Assembly: GCA_903838355.1 (NCBI GenBank)
Contig: CAILYC010000033.1
Coordinates: forward strand, 1-64,000
Direction of reading: 5' to 3'
Source of the DNA: an uncultured Burkholderiales bacterium
GTDB lineage: Bacteria > Pseudomonadota > Gammaproteobacteria > Burkholderiales > Burkholderiaceae_C
DNA length: 64,000 bases
This document shows positions 35,574 through 45,654 of the stretch, piece after piece. A program made the translations under genes and the position numbers. Within the stretch, counting starts at the first letter, position 1. Every line of letters starts with the position of its first letter. The notes under the pieces are model-generated. The model was not told where the DNA came from. It made no database searches and was given only the letters and a program-made list of their open reading frames with translations.

Positions 35574-36161
35574 CAGTCGATCAAGCACCGGATAAGCACC
35601 CGGCAGGACCGGACTCACGCTCAAAGGCAGGGTCTGCCAAGCCGCCTCTTGGCCTTCTCGCATTTGCAATTCACCGGCCCACTGGGTGACGCGGCAAAAA
35701 TGCAACTCCACCAAGGCATGGGGATAGAGCACACACTCAACGCACCAAGGCTCAAACGCCAAGACCTCGACCCCCAACTCCTCTTGAATCTCGCGCCCCA
35801 AGGCTTGCCCCAAGTTCTCAGCTCCTTCAAACTTCCCACCAGGGAACTCCCAGTACCCAGCGTAGACTTTGCCAGGCGGGCGGGAGGTCATCAAAAATGA
35901 GCCCGAGGGTTGAATCAACAGGGCCACTGCCACTTGGACAAGCGGCTGCGACAACAAGGCGGTGCGGTCTAGGAGCGAGTCACACGCTAGGGGCTCGGAG
36001 CCATCAGAGCAGCCATAGGGCTTTGCCGACAGGGCCTTCCACACGAGCCGGTCTTGACCATGCAGGCTCACCAGGCCGAGTTTAACCAGCCCTGGGTAGA
36101 CGAGGTCAGGGCTTGGGCAAGAGTGGCGTGCAATTGGTGCAGGCGGCAGGGTAGGCGACAT
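35562..36161 (-). CDS. NUDIX hydrolase, MutT-like
   Basis: Pyrophosphohydrolase of about 199 residues. The Nudix box fits GGKFEGAENLGQALGREI followed by QEELGV, after MTSRPPGKVYAGYWEFPGG, as in 8-oxo-dGTP sanitising MutT. Roughly 75 residues precede the Nudix domain with no clear family match, so the true start may be further in. The gene commonly follows yacG (convergent here) in Burkholderiales. The C-terminus touches the 6-bp repeat tract. Confidence 0.82.
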   Translation of the reverse strand: MSPTLPPAPIARHSCPSPDLVYPGLVKLGLVSLHGQDRLVWKALSAKPYGCSDGSEPLACDSLLDRTALLSQPLVQVAVALLIQPSGSFLMTSRPPGKVYAGYWEFPGGKFEGAENLGQALGREIQEELGVEVLAFEPWCVECVLYPHALVELHFCRVTQWAGELQMREGQEAAWQTLPLSVSPVLPGAYPVLDRLARD

Positions 36162-36252
36162 GGTAGGGGCCCTTGGTATTCATCAACTCAAAAGTGAGAG
36201 GACAGGTTTTAGTGCTTGTGCTTGTGCTTGTGCTTACGCTTACCCAAACCAC

Positions 36253-37287
36253 TCAATCGAGAGACGCATTGTCATCGTCGAGGTCGACGCCCTGGTCAGC
36301 AATGGCGCCAAGCTGGCTTGACTCGACGCCACCCCCCAAGAGCATGCGGGCCGAATAGTCCTTGGCAAATTGGTAGGCCACCCGACCGGAGCGAGAACCT
36401 CGCTCGAGCGCCCAAAGGAGTGCCGGGGGCTTGGCGCTTTCGAGCGCCGCGTGCGGCACTTTCATGTACACCAACCACTGCTGCACGATGGTCCAGTACT
36501 CCTCTTGAGAGAAAGGATAAAAACTGATCCATAAACCAAAACGCTCGGACAAAGAAATTTTTTCCTCCACACCCTCGCCTGGATGAATTTCCCCCGTTTG
36601 GCTCGAGGAGTGAGAAAGGTTTTCTTGCATGTATTCGGGCAGCAAGTGGCGCCGGTTGCTGGTGGCGTAGATGAGCACATTGGCGCTGCTGGCTGAGACG
36701 GTGCCATCCAAAATCGATTTCAAGGCCTTGTAACTCGCCTCGCCTTCTTCAAAACTCAAGTCGTCACAAAACACGATGAACTTCTCCGAACGCGCACTCA
36801 CCAAGTCCATCAAATCGGGCAAGTCCACCAAATCGGACTTGTCGACCTCGATCAGTCTCAGACCCAGGTGGGCGTATTCGTTCAAACAGGCCTTGATCAG
36901 CGACGATTTGCCCGTTCCTCTGGAACCACTCAACAGCACGTTGTTGGCGCCCAGACCTTGGACAAACTGCAAGGTGTTGCGCGCCAACTTCTGCGTTTGT
37001 GCATCAATCTCCTTGAGGTCTGCAAACCGCAAAGGGGCGAGATGGCGCACGGGCTCCAGCACGCCATGCCCACTCGAGCGCACCCGGTAGCGATAGGCCA
37101 CACTGGCAGACCAATCGGGCTCACCCAAGGGCTTGGGCAGCACCGCCTCGATGCGCTCCATGAGTTCCAACGCACGCTCGAGCAGCACCTCAAGCTTGGG
37201 GCTCAGACCGCTCGCCTCGGGCGAGCCAGCCTGGGCTTGGGGTGCTTTGAAAGGGGTGGGCGTGGGCGTGGGTAAAGAGTGATTCAT
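36253..37287 (-). CDS. DUF815 AAA-type ATPase
   Basis: A 344-residue ATPase of the DUF815 family. Walker A LLSGSRGTGKSSLIKAC; Walker B FIVFCDDLSFEE; sensor region LIYATSNRRHLLPEYM; then a C-terminal lid domain. Cellular role of the family is not established. It is followed in the same direction by mutT and preceded by argJ, a common Burkholderiales arrangement. A short repeat (GTGCTT units, 36209-36242) lies just beyond its stop. Confidence 0.88.
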   Translation of the reverse strand: MNHSLPTPTPTPFKAPQAQAGSPEASGLSPKLEVLLERALELMERIEAVLPKPLGEPDWSASVAYRYRVRSSGHGVLEPVRHLAPLRFADLKEIDAQTQKLARNTLQFVQGLGANNVLLSGSRGTGKSSLIKACLNEYAHLGLRLIEVDKSDLVDLPDLMDLVSARSEKFIVFCDDLSFEEGEASYKALKSILDGTVSASSANVLIYATSNRRHLLPEYMQENLSHSSSQTGEIHPGEGVEEKISLSERFGLWISFYPFSQEEYWTIVQQWLVYMKVPHAALESAKPPALLWALERGSRSGRVAYQFAKDYSARMLLGGGVESSQLGAIADQGVDLDDDNASLD

Positions 37288-37413
37288 GGTTTAAAAAAAA
37301 GCGATTAAAAAAATGACGGCTGCATCAAAGGTGGCTCAAAGAAGAAGCACACCAAGACAGCGAGCCCAACACATCGAGAAAAACTACAAAAAACCGAGCT
37401 GGATCTGCCGCGC

Positions 37414-38655
37414 TCAACTGCGGTAATCCGCATTGATGCTCACGTACTCGTGCGAGAGGTCACACGTCCAAACACTCTGCGCATGGGTGCCTCGGCCCAA
37501 GAGCACTCGCACAACAATCTCGGACTGGGCCATCACGGCTTGGCCCTGGGACTCCAGGTAGTCGGGATGACGCCCACCGCAGCTGACCACATGCACATCG
37601 TCCAAAAAGAGTTCGATCTGGCTTTGATCCAAATCGCCAACCCCGGCATAGCCCACCGCCGCCAAAATGCGGCCCAAATTGGGGTCGCTTGCGAAAAATG
37701 CGGTTTTGACCAAAGGCGAATGCGCGATGGCGTAAGCCACTAGCAAACACTCGGCATCGCTCGCACCTTGCTCGACCCTCACCGTGATGAATTTGCTCGC
37801 CCCTTCGGCGTCGCGGATGATGGCGTGTGCGAGTTGCGTGCCCACCTGGCACAAGGCCTCAAAAAGGGCCTTGGCCTGGGGTTCGTGCCAACTTTTGATC
37901 ACCGGGTGCTGGGCTTGGTGGGTCGCCATCACCACAAAGGAGTCGTTGGTTGAGGTGTCACCATCGACCGTGATGCGGTTAAAACTGCGCCGGGCAATCT
38001 CCTCGGCCAAGGCCGGCATCAAGGCCGCATCAATGCAGGCATCGGTTGCCAAAAATCCCAGCATGGTGGCCATATTGGGCCTGATCATGCCAGCCCCCTT
38101 TGCCACTCCGGTGATGGCAACACGCACGCCATGCACCATCAGCCCATGGCTATAGGCCTTGGGCTGGGTGTCGGTGGTCATGATGGCATTGGCCGCATCG
38201 AGCCAGGAACTCTGGCCCAAGGCGCTCACAGCCTGCGGCAAAACAGCCAGGATTTTTTCGACCGGCAGGGCTTCCATGATCACCCCTGTGGAAAAGGGCA
38301 AGACCTGATCAGCCTCGATCCCCAAAAGTCTCGCCACTTCCTCGCAAGTGTGCTGAGCGTGAGCCAAACCGCTCTCACCCGTGCCGGCATTGGCGTTGCC
38401 CGTGTTGATGACCAAGGCGCGCACCGCGCAGTGCTTGTGGGCCACGAGACTCAAATGCGCGCGACACACTTGCACGGGGGCTGCGCAAAAGCGGTTTTGA
38501 GTGAACACCGCCCCCACCACGCTCTCGGGCGCCAAACGCATCAGCGTGACATCACGCCGACCCACCTTTTTGATGCCCGCACTCACCACCGACAAGGCCA
38601 GTCCAGCAATGGGGCGCAACTCTTGGAGGATGGGCAAAGGCAAATTGACAGGCAT
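37414..38655 (-). CDS. argJ: glutamate N-acetyltransferase / amino-acid acetyltransferase
   Basis: Bifunctional ornithine acetyltransferase of the arginine pathway, 413 residues. It recycles the acetyl group between acetylornithine and glutamate. The autocleavage site PNMATMLGFLATDA, with the nucleophilic Thr, is intact, and the KGAGMI and DGDTSTNDS segments are typical. It lies between secA and the DUF815 ATPase. A strong stem-loop at 38695-38726 separates it from secA. Confidence 0.95.
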   Translation of the reverse strand: MPVNLPLPILQELRPIAGLALSVVSAGIKKVGRRDVTLMRLAPESVVGAVFTQNRFCAAPVQVCRAHLSLVAHKHCAVRALVINTGNANAGTGESGLAHAQHTCEEVARLLGIEADQVLPFSTGVIMEALPVEKILAVLPQAVSALGQSSWLDAANAIMTTDTQPKAYSHGLMVHGVRVAITGVAKGAGMIRPNMATMLGFLATDACIDAALMPALAEEIARRSFNRITVDGDTSTNDSFVVMATHQAQHPVIKSWHEPQAKALFEALCQVGTQLAHAIIRDAEGASKFITVRVEQGASDAECLLVAYAIAHSPLVKTAFFASDPNLGRILAAVGYAGVGDLDQSQIELFLDDVHVVSCGGRHPDYLESQGQAVMAQSEIVVRVLLGRGTHAQSVWTCDLSHEYVSINADYRS

Positions 38656-38694
38656 GGCCGTGTGCTTTCAAAAGAAGTGTATATATCAACCCCA

Positions 38695-38726
38695 GACCTT
38701 GGCTCGCCCATGGGCGCGCCAAGGTC
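38695..38726. terminator. intergenic stem-loop between secA and argJ
   Basis: Perfect 9-bp arms GACCTTGGC and GCCAAGGTC enclose an inner palindrome GCCCATGGGC. No T-run follows on the minus strand, so it may be a secA terminator, an attenuator or an RNA-stability element. Confidence 0.5.
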
Positions 38727-38735
38727 GTCGTGTCA

Positions 38736-41489
38736 TCACGCGAGCTTGCCGTGACAGAACTTGTACTTTTTACCGCTCCCACACGGACACGGCTCATTGC
38801 GGCCCACTGGCATGATGGGGAGATGGGCTTGGCCAACCGTCCCGAGATCGGTCGTGACCTGCACTTGACCGCTCTCATCGGAGGCACTGTAGGTGACGTT
38901 TTGGATGGCCTCGGCCTCTTTCTCCAAGGTCTGGGCCGCCGCTTCAATCTGGTCTCGGGACTGGATTTGCACCGTCATCAAGCTCTTGGTCACTTCGTTC
39001 TTCACGGAGTCAAGGAGTTGGCCAAAGAGCTCAAAGGCTTCGCGCTTGTACTCTTGCTTGGGCTGCTTTTGTGCGTATCCTCGCAAATGAATGCCTTGGC
39101 GCAAATAGTCAAGGGCCGAGAGGTGGTCGCGCCAATGGGAATCAATGCTTTGCAAGAGCACCACGCGCATGAAGGGGGTGAATTGCTCAAAGCCCACTTG
39201 CGAGACCTTGGCCTCAAAGGCATCGTGGGCGGCCTTGACCACCCGCGCTTTGACGTCCTCGTCGTCCACCGCCGTTTGCTCTTTCACCCAAGCCTCAAGC
39301 GCCATGGGCATCAACCACTCCTGCGCCAAGGCCCGCTCCAAGCCCACCAAGTCCCACTGCTCTTCCATGCTCTCACTGGGCAAATGGTGAGCCACCAAGT
39401 CGCTGAAACAGCCCTCGCGCAGGGACTCAATTTGTGCACTCAAGTCTTGGGCGTCCAAGATGTCGTTGCGCTGCTGGTAAATCACCCGGCGCTGATCGTT
39501 GGAGACGTCGTCGTACTCGAGGAGTTGCTTTCTCATGTCAAAGTTACGGGCTTCGACTTTGCGCTGGGCGCTCTCAATGCTGCGGCTCACCATGCCCGCT
39601 TCGATCGCTTCGCCCTCGGGCATTTTGAGGCGGTCCATGATGGATTTGACCCGTTCACCGGCAAAAATGCGCATGAGCGGATCGTCCAGGCTCAAATAAA
39701 AGCGCGAGGAGCCCGGGTCGCCTTGGCGACCTGACCTGCCGCGCAATTGGTTGTCAATGCGCCTGGACTCGTGGCGCTCGGTGGCGATGATGCGCAGACC
39801 CCCAAGGCTCTTGACCTTCTCGTGCTCGAGCTTCCAGGCTTGGCGCAAGGTGTGGATGCGCGCCTCTTTGTCGCCTGGGCTCAGCGTCTCGTCACCCTCG
39901 ACCACGGCAATGTCTCGCTCCACGTTGCCCCCGAGCACAATGTCGGTACCACGCCCTGCCATGTTGGTGGCGATGGTGATGGTGCCAGCGCTCCCAGCCT
40001 GCGCAATGATGTCGGCCTCACGGGCATGCTGCTTGGCATTCAACACTTGGTGAGGCAAATGGGCCGTCTCCAACAAGTTGGCAATGAGCTCCGAGTTCTC
40101 GATCGAGGTCGTGCCCACCAACACCGGCTGCCCCCGTTCGTGACACTCTTTGATGTCGGCAATGGCAGCGGTGTACTTCTCTTGGGTGGTTTTGTAGACC
40201 CGGTCAAGTTGGTCCTCTCGGTGTGAGGGCCGATTGGGTGGGATCACCACCGTCTCCAAGCCGTAAATTTCTTGGAACTCATAGGCCTCGGTGTCGGCGG
40301 TGCCCGTCATCCCTGAGAGTTTGCTGTACAAGCGGAAATAGTTCTGAAACGTGATCGAGGCCATGGTTTGGTTCTCGGCCTGGATGGGCACCCCCTCCTT
40401 GGCCTCCACCGCTTGGTGCAGCCCCTCACTCCAACGCCTGCCCGACATCAAGCGCCCGGTGAACTCGTCCACGATCACGATCTCGCCGTCTTGGTTGACA
40501 TAGTGCTGATCGCGGAAATAAAGGTGGTGGGCTCTGAGGCCGGCGTACAAGTGGTGCATCAAAGAGATGTTGGCCGGGTCGTAGAGGGAAGTGCCTGGGG
40601 TCAAGAGTCCAATCTCGGCCAGCAAGCCTTCGGCCTTTTCGTGGCCAGATTCGGTGAGATAGACCTGGCGAGACTTCTCATCCAAGGTGAAGTCTCCAGG
40701 CGTGATGATGCCCTCGCCGGTTCTGGGGTCTTCTTCACCGATTTGTTGGGTGAGCTTGGGCACAATCGTGTTGATGGCCAGGTACTCGGCGGTGTGGTCA
40801 TCGGCTTGTCCGCTGATGATGAGAGGCGTTCTCGCCTCGTCAATCAAGATCGAGTCGACCTCGTCGACAATGGCGTACTGAAGTTTGCGCTGCACCCGCT
40901 CGGCGGCCTCGTAGACCATGTTGTCGCGCAAATAATCAAAGCCGTATTCGTTGTTGGTGCCGTAGGTGATGTCTGAGCGGTAGGCCGCTTGTTTTTCAGC
41001 TCGGGACAATTGTGACAAATTCACCCCGACGGTGAGGCCCAGGAAGTTGTACAAACGAGACATCCACTGGGCGTCGCGCTGCGCCAAGTAGTCGTTGACG
41101 GTGACCACGTGCACGCCCTGACCCGCCAAGGCATTGAGGTAAACCGCCAAGGTGGCCGTGAGGGTCTTGCCCTCGCCTGTGCGCATCTCGGCAATCTTGC
41201 CTTGGTGCAGCGCCATGCCGCCCACCATTTGGACATCGAAGTGGCGCATTTTCATGGAGCGCACCGACGCTTCTCGCACCAAGGCGAAGGCCTCGGGGAG
41301 CAAATCGTCCAAGGGCTCGCCCGCACTCACGCGCGCCTTGAAGGCCTCGGTTTTAAGGGGGAAATCCGTGTCCCGGAGCGCCTGGCACGAAGCCTCAAGC
41401 GCATGGATGCGCTCCAAGGTCTTGCGGTACTGTTTGAGCAGCCGCTCGTTGCGAGTGCCAAAGATGGAGGTGAGTAAATTGAAAGCCAT
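38736..41489 (-). CDS. secA: preprotein translocase ATPase SecA
   Basis: Motor of the Sec pathway, 917 residues. Walker [12 protein letters not shown], Walker [17 protein letters not shown]-type and helicase motifs ([27 protein letters not shown]) are all present. The C-terminal zinc domain [15 protein letters not shown] that binds SecB is complete. ATG 41489 ([11 protein letters not shown]) is the family start; an upstream frame to 41543 is not. About 160 residues of the usual length pattern separate each motif. Transcribed away from the dciA-like gene. Confidence 0.97.
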   Translation of the reverse strand: MAFNLLTSIFGTRNERLLKQYRKTLERIHALEASCQALRDTDFPLKTEAFKARVSAGEPLDDLLPEAFALVREASVRSMKMRHFDVQMVGGMALHQGKIAEMRTGEGKTLTATLAVYLNALAGQGVHVVTVNDYLAQRDAQWMSRLYNFLGLTVGVNLSQLSRAEKQAAYRSDITYGTNNEYGFDYLRDNMVYEAAERVQRKLQYAIVDEVDSILIDEARTPLIISGQADDHTAEYLAINTIVPKLTQQIGEEDPRTGEGIITPGDFTLDEKSRQVYLTESGHEKAEGLLAEIGLLTPGTSLYDPANISLMHHLYAGLRAHHLYFRDQHYVNQDGEIVIVDEFTGRLMSGRRWSEGLHQAVEAKEGVPIQAENQTMASITFQNYFRLYSKLSGMTGTADTEAYEFQEIYGLETVVIPPNRPSHREDQLDRVYKTTQEKYTAAIADIKECHERGQPVLVGTTSIENSELIANLLETAHLPHQVLNAKQHAREADIIAQAGSAGTITIATNMAGRGTDIVLGGNVERDIAVVEGDETLSPGDKEARIHTLRQAWKLEHEKVKSLGGLRIIATERHESRRIDNQLRGRSGRQGDPGSSRFYLSLDDPLMRIFAGERVKSIMDRLKMPEGEAIEAGMVSRSIESAQRKVEARNFDMRKQLLEYDDVSNDQRRVIYQQRNDILDAQDLSAQIESLREGCFSDLVAHHLPSESMEEQWDLVGLERALAQEWLMPMALEAWVKEQTAVDDEDVKARVVKAAHDAFEAKVSQVGFEQFTPFMRVVLLQSIDSHWRDHLSALDYLRQGIHLRGYAQKQPKQEYKREAFELFGQLLDSVKNEVTKSLMTVQIQSRDQIEAAAQTLEKEAEAIQNVTYSASDESGQVQVTTDLGTVGQAHLPIMPVGRNEPCPCGSGKKYKFCHGKLA

Positions 41490-41829
41490 GACGACGGGTT
41501 CGAACACGCCAAGGCACCCAGGGCAAAACCACCCTTGGTGCACGACGTGTCACACTTTCCTATGAGTAATCCAAGGATTTTAACGCCCAAACAAGTCTGG
41601 TTTGCCGCTCAAGGCGAGTGAAAAGCGCACAGCAGGCTTGACGCCCTGGCCCCCGAAGCGCGCCCATCTTGGCCCGACTCCGAGTCAACGCTCAGCCAGG
41701 CTGGTTTTTCAACAACTGAAACAATTTCAACAACTTCTATGACCTCAACCGCCTTGCCCCCGATTCGCCCCCGAAGCGCTTCACCCTGCCCTCTCCCCTT
41801 TGCTGGCCAAAGGCGAGGATAATCCCACC
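41490..41829. other. divergent promoter region secA / dciA-like
   Basis: A 340-base gap between divergent genes that must contain both promoters. I could not place -35/-10 pairs with confidence and saw no inverted repeats. Confidence 0.4.
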
Positions 41830-42360
41830 ATGTCTGTGACCAAGCCCCATGCCAACCCAAGTCCTGCTGGGTCATTCTCGAGCCTTCAAGATGCCGTGGG
41901 TGCCGATCTAGACCCCCACAATGACCTGAAGGCCCAAACCCAAGACCTGGCCCAAGGAGCGCCAACGCCCGCACCTGCGTCAAATTCAGTCAAGCCCTCC
42001 ACCTTGCTGGCGTTTGCGTCTTTGGGATTTGGGAAAAAACCCAGAACGGCCCCCCGCTATACGAATGAGCCCCAAGCGGTCATGAACGCGGCCGAGCGCG
42101 CCCCGGGCTTGGGGTCCTTGATGGCCACCGCGCAAAGGAATCAAAAACGCCTCACCCTCCTCAAAGGGGTGGTCCCGCCCATCATCTTGACCCAACTGAG
42201 CGCGGGCAATTTGGAGCAGGGGGTGTGGTGCTTGATGCTCAAAAGCCCAGCGGCCGCTGGCAAACTGCGCCAACTCGTGCCCGCCATGTGCGCTCACTTG
42301 CGGACCAAGGGGGAACTGGTCCACGACATCACGGTCAAAGTCATCCAACACCAGGGCTGA
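41830..42360 (+). CDS. DUF721/DciA-like protein
   Basis: A 176-residue protein whose C-terminal 90 residues resemble the DUF721 domain of DciA, which helps load the replicative helicase. The pattern includes LKGVVPPIILTQLSAGNLEQ, GKLRQLVPAMCAHLRTKGEL and a final short beta segment. The N-terminal 75 residues are Pro/Ala-rich and disordered-looking. In Burkholderiales a DUF721 gene is regularly found divergent from secA. ATG 41830 lies in a CCACC context with no strong Shine-Dalgarno. Confidence 0.72.
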   Translation: MSVTKPHANPSPAGSFSSLQDAVGADLDPHNDLKAQTQDLAQGAPTPAPASNSVKPSTLLAFASLGFGKKPRTAPRYTNEPQAVMNAAERAPGLGSLMATAQRNQKRLTLLKGVVPPIILTQLSAGNLEQGVWCLMLKSPAAAGKLRQLVPAMCAHLRTKGELVHDITVKVIQHQG

Positions 42361-42460
42361 ACTTGGTGCCTCTGGTCTCAGACTCCAAGCGAAAAGTGCA
42401 ATGCACAAAGTGCGAAGCACTGAGTGCTGAGCTTTGCAGGCCTTCACGCGAAAGATTTTC

Positions 42461-42928
42461 ATGAATTTACTCCCCCACCAGCTCACCATGACCGAGCTCA
42501 TGACGCCGCAAACGGCCAACTTTTCGGGCAATGTCCACGGCGGCACGGTCTTGAAATTATTGGATGAGGTGGCCTATGCGTGTGCGAGCCGCTACGCCAA
42601 GTCCTATGTGGTGACCATGAGTGTCGACCAAGTCACCTTCAAGCAACCCATCCATGTGGGCGAGTTGGTGCATTTTTTGGCGAGTGTGAACTTCACCGGT
42701 CGCACCTCGATGGAGATCGGCATCAAAGTCATTGCCGAGAACATTCGCTCGCAAGAGGTGCGGCATGTGAACAGTTGTTTTTTCACCATGGTGGCGGTGA
42801 ACGATGAGGGCCAATCCATCCCCGTCACACCGTTTGAGCCAAGCACGCCAGACGAGAGAAGGCGATACGCGGGCGCCTTGGGCAGGCGCGCCGCACGCGA
42901 GACGACTGCAGGCTCAAGGTTGACGTGA
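42461..42928 (+). CDS. acyl-CoA thioesterase (hotdog fold, YciA-like)
   Basis: A 155-residue hotdog-fold hydrolase of acyl-CoAs. The N-terminal LMTPQTANFSGNVHGG and LKLLDEVAYACASRYAK carry the conserved Asn-x3-His-Gly-Gly and the catalytic acidic residue. VDQVTFKQPIHVGELV and later a Ser-rich strand complete the domain. The C-terminal tail is Arg-rich. The start is ATG 42461. Function in fatty-acyl recycling is likely. A terminator-like hairpin lies 190 bases downstream. Confidence 0.87.
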   Translation: MNLLPHQLTMTELMTPQTANFSGNVHGGTVLKLLDEVAYACASRYAKSYVVTMSVDQVTFKQPIHVGELVHFLASVNFTGRTSMEIGIKVIAENIRSQEVRHVNSCFFTMVAVNDEGQSIPVTPFEPSTPDERRRYAGALGRRAARETTAGSRLT

Positions 42929-43117
42929 GTCGAGCTTGGGCTTTGGGCTTTGGGGCCTGGGTGAACCCCTAACCCTAAGCCGCGCACCCCCCCGTTCTCA
43001 TGCGAAAAGACGGCGGGCTGCCTGGACGATGGGATCCCATCGCGCACCTTGGGTGGCCGCTTTGGAGCATGCGTGCTTTCCGATGGCGCCTTGTGAGTAC
43101 TCCACAAAACCAAAAGA

Positions 43118-43162
43118 CCAAAAAAAAACACAGGCCTGCTTGAACAGTCTGTGTTTTTTTGG
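43118..43162. terminator. bidirectional terminator, thioesterase / tRNA-Thr
   Basis: A-rich arm CCAAAAAAAAACACAG (43118-43133) pairs with CTGTGTTTTTTTGG (43149-43162). It gives a T-run in both directions and lies seven bases after the tRNA 3' end, so it ends tRNA-Thr transcription and can also end the thioesterase transcript. Confidence 0.75.
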
Positions 43163-43168
43163 TTTTCT

Positions 43169-43244
43169 TGGTGCCCCCACTACGATTCGAACGCAGGACC
43201 TACTGATTACAAATCAGTTGCTCTACCAACTGAGCTATAAGGGC
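43169..43244 (-). tRNA. tRNA-Thr (UGU anticodon)
   Basis: The minus strand folds into a complete cloverleaf: 5' GCCCTTA acceptor (with G-U pairs), D arm GCTCAGTTGGTAGAGC, anticodon stem-loop CTGATTTGTAATCAG with TGT anticodon, T arm with GTTCGAATC, and an encoded CCA end at 43169-43171. A -10-like TAAAAT lies 11 bases upstream (43255-43260). No good -35 was found. Confidence 0.95.
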
Positions 43245-43315
43245 AACGGGTCGTATTTTACACGACTTCTTCTCAACGCGGCACGGACCTGGTGCTTTTT
43301 AACACCCAGACCACA

Positions 43316-44056
43316 CTATTTGATTCTTTTGAGGTGAGAGGCACCTGGGCCTGCACCTGTCGGTGCTGGGCCTTGGGGCAAAGACGATGCTGTCGGCACT
43401 GTCGGCAGCCTGCGCTCGTGTGCATCGGCGGCGCGGCTCGACGACGCCTCACTGCTTTGATCGGCACTGGGCACGCTTTCTTGAGCAAGCGTGCTTTCTT
43501 GTGCAAGCGCGCTTTCTTGATCGAGCTCAGCATTTGGCGGCACCGACTTCAAACCCACTTGGCTGAGCATCTTGGACCAAGCGCTCGGGGCACTCGTCTC
43601 ATGCGGTGCGAAAGGCGATGATGATGAAGGCTCTGCACCCACGATGGACAGGCCCGCTCCAGCGGCGGATGACTTGGGCTTGGGCTTGACACGGTCTTGA
43701 CCCTTACCGTTGGCATTGGCATTGGCATTGGCATTGGGCCTGGGAAAGGCCATCCCTTGGGCATTTTCTTTGGCATAAATCGCCACCACTTGCTCGACCG
43801 GCACAAAGATCTCACGCGCCACGCCACCAAAACGGGCCTTGAACTCGATCCACTCGTTGCCAAGTTGCAAACCCCCGGTCGCCTCGGGGCTGATGTTGAG
43901 CACAATTTCGCCGTTCTTGATGAACTCCTTGGGCACGCGCACGTTCTCATTGACCACCACCAACAAGTAGGGGGTCAAGCCCTGGTCCACACACCATTCG
44001 AACAGGGCTCGAATGAGGTAGGGGCGCGTGGAAGTGCTGTCGTTATCGAAGTTCAT
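43316..44056 (-). CDS. sspB: ClpXP specificity-enhancing factor SspB
   Basis: Adaptor that delivers ssrA-tagged proteins to ClpXP, 246 residues. The substrate-binding domain occupies residues 1-105 (TSTRPYLIRALFEWCVDQGL, TPYLLVVVN, VLNISPEATGGLQLGNEWIE, RFGGVAREIFVPVEQVVAIY). The long linker is low-complexity, including a repeated Asn-Ala stretch encoded by TTGGCA units at 43706-43737. It is longer than usual (about 165). The C-terminal ClpX-binding tail (ASHLKRIK) is recognisable. It follows sspA in the usual operon. Confidence 0.92.
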   Translation of the reverse strand: MNFDNDSTSTRPYLIRALFEWCVDQGLTPYLLVVVNENVRVPKEFIKNGEIVLNISPEATGGLQLGNEWIEFKARFGGVAREIFVPVEQVVAIYAKENAQGMAFPRPNANANANANGKGQDRVKPKPKSSAAGAGLSIVGAEPSSSSPFAPHETSAPSAWSKMLSQVGLKSVPPNAELDQESALAQESTLAQESVPSADQSSEASSSRAADAHERRLPTVPTASSLPQGPAPTGAGPGASHLKRIK

Positions 44057-44097
44057 GGTTCACCAAAGACTGCAGGGCCAAACTAGCCGGCTTAAGT

Positions 44098-44709
44098 TTA
44101 CTTGCGCATGACCTTCTCAGACGGGGTCAAGGCCTCGATGTAGGCGGGTCTTGAGAAAATGCGCTCGGCGTATTTGAGCAGCGGTGCGGCATTTTTAGAC
44201 AACTCGATGGCGTAATGGTCCAAGCGCCACAGCAACGGGGCGATGGCCACATCGAGCATCGAGAAGTTGTCGCCAAGCATGAATTTGTTCTTGAGAAAGA
44301 CCGGGGCCAACTGCGTCAAGCGGTCGCGAATGTGCGAGCGCGCTTTCTCCAGCACTTTGTCTTGGGGCTTGACTTGGCGCGACTCCAAGGTGGTCACATG
44401 GGTGAACAACTCTTTCTCAAAATTGAGCAAAAACAGCCGCACACGTGCGCGGTCCACCGGGTCCCCAGGCATCAATTGCGGATGGGGGAAGCGCTCATCG
44501 ATGTACTCATTGATGATGTTCGATTCATACAAAATCAAATCGCGCTCGACCAAAATCGGCACTTGACCATAAGGATTCATCACGTTGATGTCTTCGGGCT
44601 TGTTGTACAAATCAACATCTCGGATCTCAAAATCCATGCCTTTTTCAAACAGCACAAAGCGGCAGCGGTGGGAAAAGGGACACGTCGTCCCAGAGTACAA
44701 CACCATCAT
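44098..44709 (-). CDS. sspA: stringent starvation protein A
   Basis: GST-fold RNA polymerase-associated protein of 203 residues, needed for acid and starvation responses. Thioredoxin-like N-terminus MMVLYSGTTCPFSHRCRFVL and the GST landmark NPYGQVPILVERDLILYES are present, with an all-alpha C-terminal domain (FMLGDNFSMLDVAIAPLLWR). Operon with sspB, downstream of petABC as in other betaproteobacteria. Confidence 0.95.
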   Translation of the reverse strand: MMVLYSGTTCPFSHRCRFVLFEKGMDFEIRDVDLYNKPEDINVMNPYGQVPILVERDLILYESNIINEYIDERFPHPQLMPGDPVDRARVRLFLLNFEKELFTHVTTLESRQVKPQDKVLEKARSHIRDRLTQLAPVFLKNKFMLGDNFSMLDVAIAPLLWRLDHYAIELSKNAAPLLKYAERIFSRPAYIEALTPSEKVMRK

Positions 44710-44774
44710 AATTAGAGCTCCCTTGAATCAAAAAAGAGTGACCAGTCTCACACTGCGTCACTCTAAAAACGCTG

Positions 44775-44819
44775 TTTGGGAGGACCTTGGGCTTCATGGT
44801 TCAGCCCAAGTCTCCCAAA
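44775..44819 (-). terminator. rho-independent-type terminator after petC
   Basis: Two nested stems, TTTGGGAG with CTCCCAAA outside and TTGGGCT with AGCCCAA inside, lie 11 bases after the petC stop. A short T-run (GTTTTTAG) follows on the minus strand. Confidence 0.75.
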
Positions 44820-44829
44820 GAGCTGCATC

Positions 44830-45585
44830 TCAGCGAATGTCTTTCCAGTACGCGGCGTTGAGCCTCCAAGCGCACAGGGTGAAGACCAACAAAAACAGCA
44901 AGACCCAAACGCCCACTTGAACGCGGGTGTTTTGCGCGGGCTCGCCCATCCACTGCAAATACGCCACCAAGTCACCCATGGCTTGGTCGTACTGCAATGA
45001 GCTGAGGCTGCCCGGTGTCACTTGGGTCCAGCCTTTGAACTCATGGATTTCCTCATCGTGCTCGGTTTTGGTCTCAAAGACGGGGGTACGAACCCCTTGG
45101 AGTTGCCACAGCACGTGGGGCATGGCCACATTGGGGTAGACCAAATTGTTCCAACCGGTGAGCTTGGTGTCGTCTTTGTAGAAGGTGCGCATGTAGGTGT
45201 ACAAATAGTCTGCACCCGTGCCACCGCGCCCTGCACGAGACCTGGCAATCACCGTCAAATCAGGGGGCACGCCGCCAAACCAGGCCTTGGCCTCTTTGGG
45301 GTCCATGGACACTTTCATGGTGTCGCCCACTTTTTCGGTGGTGAAGAGCAAATTGTCTTTGATTTGCTTTTCCGTCAAGCCAATGTCTTTCAATCGGTTA
45401 AAGCGCATGTAAGCGGCGTTGTGGCAATTCAAGCAATAGTTGACAAAAATCTGCGCGCCATGCTGCAGGGCCACCACATCGTTGAGCTTGTCAGGGGCTT
45501 TGTCCAGCGGATAGCCCCCCTCCTCGGCTTGCACCTGAGTCAACCCCAAGAGGGCGAATAGACAAGTGATTAGGATTTTTTTCAT
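44830..45585 (-). CDS. petC: cytochrome c1 of the bc1 complex
   Basis: A 251-residue membrane-anchored cytochrome. A signal peptide (MKKILITCLFALLGLTQVQA) is followed by the heme c site CLNCHNAAYMRFNRL. The distal Met region and C-terminal anchor (VLLFLLVFTLCAWRLNAAYW) are present. It passes electrons from the Rieske protein to soluble cytochrome c. Third gene of petABC. Confidence 0.95.
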   Translation of the reverse strand: MKKILITCLFALLGLTQVQAEEGGYPLDKAPDKLNDVVALQHGAQIFVNYCLNCHNAAYMRFNRLKDIGLTEKQIKDNLLFTTEKVGDTMKVSMDPKEAKAWFGGVPPDLTVIARSRAGRGGTGADYLYTYMRTFYKDDTKLTGWNNLVYPNVAMPHVLWQLQGVRTPVFETKTEHDEEIHEFKGWTQVTPGSLSSLQYDQAMGDLVAYLQWMGEPAQNTRVQVGVWVLLFLLVFTLCAWRLNAAYWKDIR

Positions 45586-45654
45586 CGGTTTTAACCTTTG
45601 GCAGTTCTTTTTGGGTTCAAGAGTTTCTCAGTGGGGTGCAGGGTGGCACGAGGC

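Noticed and set aside
38730-39734. Plus-strand frame of 334 codons opposite secA
   Set aside because: SecA is certain on the other strand and the antisense protein has no recognisable domain.
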